Source of the DNA: an uncultured Clostridium sp.
GTDB taxonomy: Bacteria > Bacillota > Clostridia > Clostridiales > Clostridiaceae
Assembly: GCF_934754915.1 (NCBI RefSeq)
Contig: NZ_CAKVKB010000046.1
Location: 1 to 24,340 of the forward strand
DNA length: 24,340 nucleotides
Reading direction: 5' to 3'
Of the stretch, positions 1 to 6,192 are shown piece by piece; the first letter of the stretch is position 1; each line of letters begins with the position of its first letter. Below the pieces are notes generated by a model. The model worked only from the letters and a program-made list of their open reading frames with translations. It did not search any database and had not been told where the DNA came from. Both the position numbers and the translations under genes were made by a program.

Positions 1-180
1 ATAAGGATAGACTCTCAACGCAATTAGATTATATCTTAATTGGGTGGTTAATTCAAGGAGGATTAATTACCAATGAATATAAATACATTAAAAAATTACA
101 TAGAGAAGTGTAATTCTCACAACGTTATACCAACCCTAAAGGGAGCAGTAATATATAAAAGATTTGGGGTGGTTAGATAA
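1..180 (+). repeat. Duplicated leader, copy A
   Basis: This stretch is nearly the same as 13879-14058. The first ~75 bases, before the 35-residue ORF, look identical, and the differences start inside the ORF, mostly at codon positions that change little. The copy at 13879 is preceded by CCACCCA, which can pair with TGGGTGG at the end of the untranslated part just before the AAGGAGG ribosome binding site. The 5' arm of this copy lies outside the window. The high conservation of an untranslated segment suggests a structured mRNA leader. Confidence 0.85.
73..180 (+). CDS. Conserved 35-residue protein (unit A copy)
   Basis: A 35 aa ORF (MNINTLKNYIEKC...) starting at an ATG preceded by TTCAAGGAGGATTAATTACCA, a strong ribosome binding site. 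Its stop overlaps the ATG of the next gene (TAATG), so the two are translationally coupled. A homologue differing at few residues lies at 13951-14058. Two conserved copies in front of different downstream genes support real translation. There is no recognised domain; it is a short basic peptide with an amphipathic start and GVVR end. It could be a leader peptide controlling the next gene or a small functional protein. Function unknown. Confidence 0.6.
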   Translation: MNINTLKNYIEKCNSHNVIPTLKGAVIYKRFGVVR

Positions 181-518
181 TGAGTAGAATGAGATTAGTT
201 AAAAACCTAAATGGTAAGCCAGTAATAGTAAAAAAGGAACTGGAAGAGTATTTAGGTACAAGCGTTAGTAAGTATATAAAAAACCTTATACCTTGTGTTG
301 AGTTTAATGGATTAGGTCAAGGAGCTTTAAGAGTGCAATTTGAAGAATATAATAATGTTTTTTATGAAGATGAAACTATTATATATCTGACACTTGCAGG
401 AGCATTAAAGATAAAAAGAATATTGATGGATAAAAACATAATAAGCTTAGATATAAATATGCTAAGAAATAGATTGGAGCAAGGCTTAATATTAAGATTA
501 GAGGGAATGGTGGGATAA
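180..518 (+). CDS. Hypothetical protein, variable cassette gene of unit A
   Basis: A 112 aa protein (MSRMRLVKNLNGKPVI...) whose ATG overlaps the stop of the 35-residue ORF. It sits where unit B carries an unrelated 47 aa protein, so this is the variable gene of a conserved cassette. I do not recognise a family. It has a mixed alpha/beta look, no membrane segment and no obvious catalytic motif; a segment near residues 15-30 (KKELEEYLGTSVSKYI) could be helical. The downstream 29 aa and 21 aa ORFs and the terminator at 674-708 close the operon. Function unknown. Confidence 0.75.
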   Translation: MSRMRLVKNLNGKPVIVKKELEEYLGTSVSKYIKNLIPCVEFNGLGQGALRVQFEEYNNVFYEDETIIYLTLAGALKIKRILMDKNIISLDINMLRNRLEQGLILRLEGMVG

Positions 519-519
519 T

Positions 520-609
520 ATGATAATAATAAATACAAAAGATATTTTTTATAATATTGCTAGAGGGTATTTTGGAGTTAAGGAGAAAAAAATAAAAAAT
601 GCAAGATAA
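520..609 (+). CDS. Possible 29-residue ORF
   Basis: ATG two bases after the previous stop opens a 29 aa frame (MIIINTKDIFYNIARG...). It overlaps the next small ORF by 11 bases. Unit B has no equivalent at this place, so there is no conservation to support it. The only support is tight spacing within the operon. Confidence 0.3.
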   Translation: MIIINTKDIFYNIARGYFGVKEKKIKNAR

Positions 610-664
610 GAAAATAGATGAAATAATAATTAAATTATTAGAGATTCAAAATAAATTAAAATAA
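599..664 (+). CDS. Conserved 21-residue ORF before terminator (unit A copy)
   Basis: A 21 aa ORF (MQDKKIDEIIIKLLEIQNKLK) located directly before the terminator. The homologue in unit B, 14191-14256 (MKNNNLDEIIIKLLEIQNKFK), is nearly identical over the last 16 residues, and the DNA around it is conserved as far as the terminator. The peptide is an amphipathic helix. As the closing gene of a cassette whose middle gene is exchanged, it could be an antitoxin-like or accessory peptide, or simply conserved 3' UTR. Function unknown. Confidence 0.45.
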   Translation: MQDKKIDEIIIKLLEIQNKLK

Positions 665-673
665 TAACTTAAA

Positions 674-708
674 GAGGATAACGTAAATTTGGCGTTATCC
701 TTTTTTTA
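674..708 (+). terminator. Intrinsic terminator of leader cassette A
   Basis: GGATAACG (676-683) pairs with CGTTATCC (693-700) and is followed by seven T. The same hairpin with one loop change closes the unit B cassette at 14268-14298. Confidence 0.9.
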
Positions 709-765
709 TTATTTATAAAAGGAAAAATAATATATAGCTATAAAAACGACCACAAGATTATTAGA

Positions 766-785
766 TAAAATTTAATACAAATACA
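766..785. repeat. 20-bp direct repeat, copy 1
   Basis: TAAAATTTAATACAAATACA occurs here and again, identical, at 1192-1211. The following bases (TTAAAACA) are also shared after a 2-base mismatch. The two copies bracket the candidate small RNA unit (864-1130). Confidence 0.6.
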
Positions 786-863
786 TATTAAAACATTAAA
801 TAAAAATAAAAAACTCTTATATTAGCAAATAAGCAGAAAATATTTAAAAATAAAAAGCAGTAA

Positions 864-892
864 TTGACATAATATAAAATTAATAATAAAAT
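864..892 (+). promoter_or_regulatory. Sigma-70 type promoter for candidate small RNA
   Basis: TTGACA at 864-869, a 17-base spacer, then TAAAAT at 887-892. The -10 element lies within a perfect three-copy tandem repeat of TAAAATTAATAA (875-910). No convincing ORF follows before the terminator at 1092-1130, so the transcript appears non-coding. Confidence 0.6.
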
Positions 893-910
893 TAATAATA
901 AAATTAATAA
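875..910. repeat. Three exact tandem 12-bp repeats
   Basis: TAAAATTAATAA at 875-886, 887-898 and 899-910. They overlap the promoter -10 and would give three phased TAAAAT boxes 12 bases apart. AT-rich repeats of this kind can also be easily melted DNA. Confidence 0.75.
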
Positions 911-950
911 TGCAAAATATTTTTTAATATAGTTTTAAATGACCCCTTTT

Positions 951-1073
951 AATGGGTTGGGGTAGACTATATCCAATTACAATAGAAATGTCCACTTTGA
1001 ATGGGTTGGGGTAAACTATATCCAATTACAATAGAAATGTTACTTTTTTATGGGTTGGGGTAAACTATATCCA
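951..1073. repeat. Three direct repeats, 49-bp period
   Basis: Copies begin at 951, 1000 and 1049; the third is shorter and ends at ATCC (1073). The core shared by all three is TGGGTTGGGGTARACTATAT. Units are adjacent with no unique spacer, so this is not a CRISPR array. Confidence 0.85.
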
Positions 1074-1091
1074 TTTTTAATATGAATAACA

Positions 1092-1130
1092 AAGATCATC
1101 TTATTTTTAGCGATAAGATGGTCTTTTTTT
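1092..1130 (+). terminator. Intrinsic terminator after the repeat RNA
   Basis: AAGATCATCTTAT (1092-1104) pairs with ATAAGATGGTCTT (1113-1125) over 13 pairs with one wobble, followed by a run of T. Confidence 0.9.
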
Positions 1131-1273
1131 GTATTCTAATTTGTCCGTAAAAAAGAAATGGAGAAATGAAAGTATTTATAAAAATATGATGTAAAATTTA
1201 ATACAAATACAAGTTAAAACAAAAATAATAACAATAAAGGGGGATGAGGATATGGAGAACGATTTTTCTTTAA

Positions 1274-1480
1274 GTGATGCTGAAAAAGAAGAGAAGATAT
1301 GAAAGAGAATATTATTCTAAGAATAAAGAGAAAAGAAGGGAATATCAAAGGGAGTATTATAACAAAAATAAAGAAAAGAAAAGAGAATATTTTAAGCAAT
1401 ATTATCAAGAAAATAAAGATAAGAGAAAAGAATGGAATAAAAGGTACTGGAATAGGAGAGCAGTAAAAAATGAAAAATAG
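1274..1480 (+). CDS. Small Arg/Lys/Tyr-rich protein, probably frameshifted at the 5' end
   Basis: A 68 aa open frame with a repeated REYYxKNKEK pattern (about every 13 residues), strongly basic and probably helical; it may bind nucleic acid. The printed frame opens at GTG 1274 without a ribosome binding site. A good site (AAAGGGGG, 1237-1243) instead serves ATG 1252, which reads MENDFSLSDAEKE and then stops at 1302. Skipping one base near 1297 joins both frames into MENDFSLSDAEKE-RRYEREYYSK, which lines up with the paralogue at 1938-2087 (EERRRYYREYY). So the gene carries one extra base or uses a +1 shift. The end overlaps the next ATG by 11 bases. Confidence 0.6.
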   Translation: MMLKKKRRYEREYYSKNKEKRREYQREYYNKNKEKKREYFKQYYQENKDKRKEWNKRYWNRRAVKNEK

Positions 1481-1730
1481 AAGAATTAATTATAGTTTAG
1501 AGGAATGGGAATTAATATTTTATAAGTTTAGAGTTATTGAGAAGTTATCTATAGGAGTTTCATATAAAGCGTTAGCAGTAGATTTAAAGGAAAATGGATA
1601 TCTATGTACTGGAGAAGCAGTTAGAAAAGCAGTTGCAATGATAGAAACACATACTTATAAAGAAATTGCAGCAATAACAGGAATATCAAAAAGTACATTG
1701 ATTAGATATATGAAAAATAATAGAAATTAA
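1470..1730 (+). CDS. Small helix-turn-helix protein
   Basis: An 86 aa protein that overlaps the end of the previous gene. The C-terminal part (about residues 62-82, TYKEIAAITGISKSTLIRYM) is a clear helix-turn-helix of the resolvase/transposase-HTH type. The N-terminal 50 residues (SLEEWELIFYKFRVIEKL...) also look helical and may hold a second HTH (SYKALAVDLKENG). It is probably a regulator of the element. The small basic genes on each side and the shared direction suggest one operon. The target is unknown; the repeat arrays upstream at 951-1073 are candidates. Confidence 0.75.
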   Translation: MKNRRINYSLEEWELIFYKFRVIEKLSIGVSYKALAVDLKENGYLCTGEAVRKAVAMIETHTYKEIAAITGISKSTLIRYMKNNRN

Positions 1731-1937
1731 AGTTAAATATATATAATCAGTAAAATATAAATTTTAGAGATTATTAGTATAAAAATACTCAAAGCATACT
1801 TTTTTATATTAATAGCTCCTTTTTTATATACTTTACTAAATAATACTCATAAAAAACTATTTTACGGGGTGACGGATATAGAAATAAAATAAAAATAGAA
1901 AAAGAAATAAAAATAAAAATAAAAAGGTGTGAGAGTT

Positions 1938-2087
1938 GTGGAGCAAGAGAAAGTAGCAGAGCAAAGAGCTATTGAAGAAAGAAGAAGGTATTACAGAGAA
2001 TACTACAAGAGAAATCCAGATAAAAGAAAAAAATATATAGAAAATTATTGGAAGAAAAAAGCTTTGGGAAAAGAGAATTATAAATAA
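1938..2087 (+). CDS. Small basic protein, paralogue of the 1252/1274 gene
   Basis: A 49 aa frame starting at GTG 1938 behind AAAGGTGTGAGAG. It reads MEQEKVAEQRAIEERRRYYR..., with EYYKRNPDKRKKY resembling the REYYxKNKEK repeats of the gene at 1274. It is rich in Arg, Lys and Tyr. It has an intact N-terminus and so shows how the frameshifted paralogue should read. It lies 15 bases before the next gene, which has its own ribosome binding site. It is probably a nucleic-acid-associated small protein; function unknown. Confidence 0.6.
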   Translation: MEQEKVAEQRAIEERRRYYREYYKRNPDKRKKYIENYWKKKALGKENYK

Positions 2088-2102
2088 AAGGGAGAGAAAA
2101 TA

Positions 2103-2852
2103 ATGAGCTATTCTTATGAGTTTATAAAAGAAATAATAGAAAGAATTGATAAAGGAGAAAACCTAAAAAATATAGCACTTGAATTAAGAATGAATGAAGA
2201 GTATTTAAGGAAAATAATAAGGGAGAAAGGCTTTAAATATAGCAAGAAGTTAGGGATGCATTACCATAAAGATTATCATAATGAAGTAATTCAGCAAGAA
2301 CCTTTTGAGAGATGTATGGAGTTATGGTTTAAGAGATATAAAGGCATAGATACAAAGAATCACTATGGAGATATTCCAAGAGATGAATACTGTAGTTGTG
2401 AAACAATAATAATTGAATCAGAATTAAGTATTCAATTAGCTAATGAATTAATTCAAGAAGCAGAAGAAAGAGTGCTACCAGTATCTTTAATAATTGAAGA
2501 AAAACTATTAGATCAATTAGAGAAAAATAGGCCAACTACAGATAATAAGCTTAAAGATAAATATATAGATACTATGTGCGAATATGCACATGTTTTTAGA
2601 GATGATAATGAGAAAATAGAAACATTAAAAGAAATGAAGGACAATATCTCTAAGTATTCAATTAAATTTACTTATAAGGATATATGGGAAGACATTGACA
2701 CTTATAAGAGATATTACTTAATGGCACAAGGATATTCATTAGAGCAAGTTAGTGATTTAGTAAAAGATATTGATTTATTAGAAGAGCATTATAGAATTCA
2801 AAAGGAATCTGGTGGAAATATGAACTATGAAGATGTTGAATCAGAAATATAA
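2103..2852 (+). CDS. Hypothetical DNA-binding protein with N-terminal HTH and RHH-like segment
   Basis: A 249 aa protein with ribosome binding site AAGGGAGAG. Residues 5-40 (ENLKNIALELRMNEEYLRKI) look like a helix-turn-helix. The middle (about 105-140, SLIIEEKLLDQLEKN) resembles a ribbon-helix-helix segment. The C-terminal part contains DTYKRYYLMAQGYSLEQV followed by an acidic tail. The 14379 gene of unit B has matching pieces (SLISTYLLEQLERN and YLKGKGYTKEQIEKL) in the same order and sits at the same place relative to the leader cassette. I infer distant homologues at a conserved locus. The family is not recognised; a regulatory or DNA-organising role is likely. Confidence 0.7.
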   Translation: MSYSYEFIKEIIERIDKGENLKNIALELRMNEEYLRKIIREKGFKYSKKLGMHYHKDYHNEVIQQEPFERCMELWFKRYKGIDTKNHYGDIPRDEYCSCETIIIESELSIQLANELIQEAEERVLPVSLIIEEKLLDQLEKNRPTTDNKLKDKYIDTMCEYAHVFRDDNEKIETLKEMKDNISKYSIKFTYKDIWEDIDTYKRYYLMAQGYSLEQVSDLVKDIDLLEEHYRIQKESGGNMNYEDVESEI

Positions 2853-3126
2853 AAATATATTACTGATTAGATACTAAAACCGTAAAAAAATAATTGGTGT
2901 GTATTCAAAGAGTGAAATGAAAATTACTACATATATATGCACTAAAAAATATATATCCGTAATCGTACCCCATATTACCGATTCATATAAATACAATAAA
3001 TTATTGATAAGCTTAGTAAAATCAATGCTTAAGGGGATATTTCAATAAAGGTAAAAAAAATTAAAAATTTAAAATTATAAAATTAAATAATTATTTCCCA
3101 AAATTTAAAATAGTTTTGGTCAGATA

Positions 3127-3633
3127 GTGGACATTTTGGACAAAATAAAAGGAGGTGGGGAAATTGGGAAAGTAAATATAATGGAACATCTTGAAAGTAT
3201 TGCAACATGGGCATTAGAGGGATATTCAGAAAAACAAATAGCAGAAAAATTAGGCATATCAGATAGAACTTTAAGGCGTTATAAGCAAAAAAATAAGGAA
3301 GTTTTGTCCGCTTTGGACAAGTCAAAAATAAGGGCAAACATGAATGTAGAATTAACGTTATTAAATAGTGCTTTAGGCTATGAATATGAAGAAGAAGAAG
3401 TATCAAAAGAACGGATAGTTTATTTTGACGAGAATGGTAAGAAGGTAATAAAAGAAACCCCAGTAGTAATAAAGGTTACAAAAAGAGCCAAGCCTGATAT
3501 AGTAGCACAGAAATATTGGTTAAATAATAGGAAAGCAAGGTATTGGAATGACAATCCACATAAAGTAATTAATGATAAAGAGTTACTGGAGCTTAAGAAG
3601 AAAGAGCTTGAAAGCAAAGGAATTGATTATTAA
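3127..3633 (+). CDS. Small terminase-like protein (TerS family)
   Basis: The open frame is 168 aa. It has an N-terminal helix-turn-helix (WALEGYSEKQIAEKLGISDR) followed by the region typical of Firmicutes small terminase subunits: NSALGYEYEEEE, an acidic linker with an IVYFDENGKK hairpin, then KPDIVAQKYWLNNRKARYW. TerS recognises the packaging site and loads the large subunit. No large terminase follows in unit A, so it may act with unit B's or a helper's TerL, or be a remnant. The start is uncertain: GTG 3127 has no ribosome binding site, while GGAGGTGGGG at 3151-3160 sits before an in-frame ATT at 3163, with ATG at 3181. Confidence 0.75.
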   Translation: MDILDKIKGGGEIGKVNIMEHLESIATWALEGYSEKQIAEKLGISDRTLRRYKQKNKEVLSALDKSKIRANMNVELTLLNSALGYEYEEEEVSKERIVYFDENGKKVIKETPVVIKVTKRAKPDIVAQKYWLNNRKARYWNDNPHKVINDKELLELKKKELESKGIDY

Positions 3634-3774
3634 GAATATAGAAGTAAATATATTTGAATAAAAGGTACACATACCAAAAACACTATTATCTGCTTAAAGT
3701 TCATTTGTTCCTATAAAACAATATAGCAATAATTATATTTTTAAAAATAAACAATACTCTAGCGCTATGTACTA

Positions 3775-3792
3775 GGGTACAATACCCCGGGG
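3775..3792. other. GC-rich palindromic island beside the TerS-like gene
   Basis: Within the 283-base gap after the TerS-like gene, an unusually GC-rich patch holds AGCGCT, then GGGTA-CAA-TACCC (3775-3787) and CCCCGGGG (3785-3792). Nothing else in this gap looks like a gene or a decayed TerL. The position next to terS makes it a candidate packaging or terminase-binding site, but this is inference. Confidence 0.35.
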
Positions 3793-3916
3793 CCTATAAA
3801 AATGTTGAAAAAGAAAGCTAAAAAAACCCGATTTCAACTTTTTCTTAAAAAAATCCCCGAAAATAAGAAAATTTAATATGAAAATATAAAAAATATGATT
3901 AAGAGGTGGTAAAAGT

Positions 3917-4507
3917 ATGGTTAAAAATTATGATAAAGAGTCAACTAAGATTTTTGAGGAGTATAGTAAGAAACAAAAAAAAATTGAAAATGAAATTAAT
4001 ATCAGAGAAGAAAAGGAAAAACTGTTACAAGAAGAATTAAAAAAAGTAGAATTAGAAATGGTTGCAAGCCTAAATGAAGAAGATAATGATAAAAGATTAA
4101 TTAAAGCATTTGAATTTAAAAAGAAAATAAAAGTATTAAAAAATGATATTTCGGAAAATAATGAAGAGATTCAATTTTTAAGAGATAGTATTGCTGGATT
4201 ATTTGCTGGGGATATATTAAAAATGGTTAATGATATAGAAAAGGTAGAATCTAAATATGATGAACAATTAAATGCAGCTATTGAGAAGTTAAATAAAATA
4301 AAAGAAGAAGAAAAAAAAATTAAGAATGAAATAGTTTATATCAAAGGGAGAAAACATTTTTTAAAAAAGAAATGTTTTAAATATTCAAGCAATGTATTAA
4401 AAGGGGCTAATGTTAATGGAGAAGGAAAAAATGAAATTTATTTAAAGTGTTGGGCAGATCCTGATATTGTTTATGAAACATTAAGAAATATAATCAAAAA
4501 CAGATAG
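3917..4507 (+). CDS. Coiled-coil protein, possible scaffold-like
   Basis: A 196 aa protein with ribosome binding site AGAGGTGG. Residues 10-75 and 100-145 are rich in E, K and L with heptad spacing, so two long coiled coils are likely. The C-terminus (NEIYLKCWADPDIVYETLRN) is globular in character. It lies 11 bases upstream of the prohead protease in the same operon, where head genes occur. It could be a scaffold or head-size factor, but I see no motif of a known scaffold family. Function unknown. Confidence 0.6.
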   Translation: MVKNYDKESTKIFEEYSKKQKKIENEINIREEKEKLLQEELKKVELEMVASLNEEDNDKRLIKAFEFKKKIKVLKNDISENNEEIQFLRDSIAGLFAGDILKMVNDIEKVESKYDEQLNAAIEKLNKIKEEEKKIKNEIVYIKGRKHFLKKKCFKYSSNVLKGANVNGEGKNEIYLKCWADPDIVYETLRNIIKNR

Positions 4508-4518
4508 GTGAACATTAT

Positions 4519-5076
4519 ATGGAAATTAAAATAAAAAAAGATTACATTACTGTAGATGGGTATGTAAATGTAGTAGCTAGAGATAGCAAAAAAATATATT
4601 CTCCTACTGGTTGCTTTATTGAACAGGTATTACCCAGGGGTTGGAGCAGGGCATTAAGAAAAGCTGATGATGTTAAATTATTATTTAATCATGAAAAAGA
4701 TAGAGAATTAGGTTCAATTGAAAAAGGTAATTTAGAACTATATGAAGATGCAATAGGGTTAAGAGTAAAGTGTAAAATTTATGATAAAGAAGTTATCAAA
4801 GAATCTAGATTAAAGAATATTAAAGGTTGGTCATTTGGTTTTGTTGCTAAAAAAGATAGGTGGGAAAATATCAAAAATGGTTTAAAAAGAAGATACCTAG
4901 TAGATATTGATTTAATAGAGGTATCGATTTTAACAGAAGAGCCAGCTTATACTGGTTGTTTGGCAGAAGTTAGGGGAAGTACGGAATGGGAAATAAGATA
5001 TGTATTTGATTCAGAATTAGAAGAATTAAGAGCTTTTCATGAACAAATTACATATATGTTAGATTTAAAAGAGTGA
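4519..5076 (+). CDS. Prohead protease, HK97 family (unit A)
   Basis: A 185 aa protein of the usual length for the HK97 prohead protease family (peptidase U35), which cleaves the N-terminal scaffold part of the capsid during head maturation. The motifs are present: VKLLFNHEKDRELG with His58, KGWSFGFVAK with Ser105, and DLIEVSILTEEPAY with Glu134. The catalytic residues look intact. The ribosome binding site AGGTGA precedes the ATG. The protein is quite different from the unit B protease at 16359, so it is not a recent copy. No full capsid gene follows, only a fragment of what looks like a different capsid family, which makes its substrate unclear. Confidence 0.85.
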   Translation: MEIKIKKDYITVDGYVNVVARDSKKIYSPTGCFIEQVLPRGWSRALRKADDVKLLFNHEKDRELGSIEKGNLELYEDAIGLRVKCKIYDKEVIKESRLKNIKGWSFGFVAKKDRWENIKNGLKRRYLVDIDLIEVSILTEEPAYTGCLAEVRGSTEWEIRYVFDSELEELRAFHEQITYMLDLKE

Positions 5077-5166
5077 TAAGTGAGATTAGTAATGAATTAT
5101 AATCTATTAAAAAAGAAGATAATCTACTTAAAATATGTAATATGACTTTGATTATGTATTAGTTTA

Positions 5167-5589
5167 ATGGTGGTGGATTCAGCAACAGAAGCATTAGACG
5201 AAAGCGAAGTACCACAAGATGGTAGATTTTTATTAGTTACTCCAGCAACATATAGAGTAATGAAAAAATCAAAAGATATAGCAATGGAAACTGATATAGG
5301 TCATGATATGAGAATAAAAGGGATAGTAGCTGAATATGATGGAATGTCTGTTTTAAAAGTACCATCAAATAGAGTGCCTGAAGAGTGTGGCTTTTTAATA
5401 GGTCATCCAATGGCAACAACTTCACCAGTAAAATTAGCTGAATATAAAATACATGAAGACCCACCAGGAATTAGTGGGGATTTAATAGAGGATAGAGTGT
5501 ACTATGATGCATTTGTACCAAAAAATAAAAAGAAAGCTCTTTACTATCAAAAGAAGCTTACAACTGTATTAAAAGCCAAAGGTAAATAA
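5167..5589 (+). pseudogene. C-terminal fragment of a phage major capsid protein
   Basis: The 140 aa frame reads like the last third of a phage coat protein: GRFLLVTPATYRVMKK, then DGMSVLKVPSNRVPEE, GFLIGHPMATTSPVKLAEYK and DRVYYDAFVPKNKKKA. The pattern is that of coat proteins of Firmicutes siphoviruses that are normally around 300 aa. The N-terminal two thirds are absent: an in-frame TGA lies at 5149-5151 and ATG 5167 has no ribosome binding site. It is not related to the unit B capsid (16919). Either this is debris of a lost head module, or a retained fragment that could co-assemble with and disturb a helper's capsid. Terminator at 5641-5680. Confidence 0.7.
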
Positions 5590-5640
5590 ATCTGTAGTAA
5601 AATTTGTTGTAAAATAATTTAATATTCTCTCTTTCTAAAT

Positions 5641-5680
5641 AAAAAGATGATGTCTTGAAATAGGGTATCATCTTTTTTTT
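5641..5680 (+). terminator. Intrinsic terminator after capsid fragment
   Basis: AAAAAGATGAT (5641-5651) can pair with ATCATCTTTTT (5667-5677), with a 15-base loop and an eight-T run. It closes the TerS-protease-capsid-fragment region. The rest of 5681-5988 has no gene; it holds small inverted repeats (AACCA/TGGTT; ATTACCA/TGGTAAT) and one GGTAATAT, the core seen in the partition-like arrays. Confidence 0.85.
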
Positions 5681-5988
5681 GTATCATTAAACTATATTTT
5701 AATAAATGTACTAAAAAACCATATCAAAAGTGGTTAGTTATTTATATTGTTTTTACTATACTTTTTAAAATTTTTATGGAAATAAATAAGGTTTTTTGAT
5801 ACAGATAAATATAAAAAGTATAAATTACCATTTTTATATTGGTAATATCATTTAAGCATTTTTAATTGAGAATTTTTAAAGTAGGTAGAATAAGAAAACA
5901 TTAAATAGATTTTAATATAAGAGCAATATTAATTGATTTTTTACTAAATGAGAATAAAGGAAAAAGATTTAATACTATAAAAGGGTAT

Positions 5989-6192
5989 ATGAACGCTATA
6001 TTAGATTTTGATTTTTACCTTAAGTTTATAAATAAGAGTTGGAACAGAGTAATAGAACAAGATTTATTTTTATATTCAGAAATTTTAAAGAAAGTAGATA
6101 TTGAGCGAAGGGGAATAAAACTTAGGGTTAATTATGTAAGGAGTTTTCTAAAATATTATGAAAGTAACAAGTTTAAGAAAAAATTTTTATAG
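5989..6192 (+). CDS. Hypothetical 67-residue protein
   Basis: A small protein (MNAILDFDFYLKFINKSW...) behind AAAAGGG. It is mostly helical in character and becomes basic at the C-terminus (KFKKKFL). Its last 35 bases overlap the start of the next gene in another frame, so the pair is probably co-translated. No family is recognised. Confidence 0.5.
   Translation: MNAILDFDFYLKFINKSWNRVIEQDLFLYSEILKKVDIERRGIKLRVNYVRSFLKYYESNKFKKKFL

Larger units (their letters stand above)
900..1130 (+). ncRNA. Candidate small RNA with three 49-nt repeats
   Basis: The segment between the promoter (864-892) and a strong terminator (1092-1130) has no ORF of note and contains three direct repeats with a period of 49 bases, beginning with ATGGG at 952, 1001 and 1050. 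Each carries GGGTTGGGGTARACTATATCC; the first two also share CAATTACAATAGAAATGT. Within a repeat, TTGG can pair with CCAA across the central part. A transcript with three copies of one G-rich, exposed motif would be a good sponge or multi-target regulator. The repeats could instead be DNA binding sites. No known RNA family is recognised. Confidence 0.5.

Noticed and set aside
951..1073. CRISPR-like array
   Set aside because: Three 49-base units repeat along their whole length with no unique spacers, and no cas genes are near.
1214..1408. Minus-strand ORF of 64 aa
   Set aside because: Shadow of the repetitive basic gene on the plus strand; its Leu/Ile/Phe-rich composition is the complement of AAA/GAA-rich codons and it has no ribosome binding site.
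3083..3406. Minus-strand 107 aa ORF
   Set aside because: Antisense of the TerS-like gene, no ribosome binding site, random composition.
3634..3916. Remnant of a large terminase between the TerS-like gene and the coiled-coil gene
   Set aside because: Reading the frames gives no TerL motif such as Walker A or B; the gap is too short and has its own palindromes.
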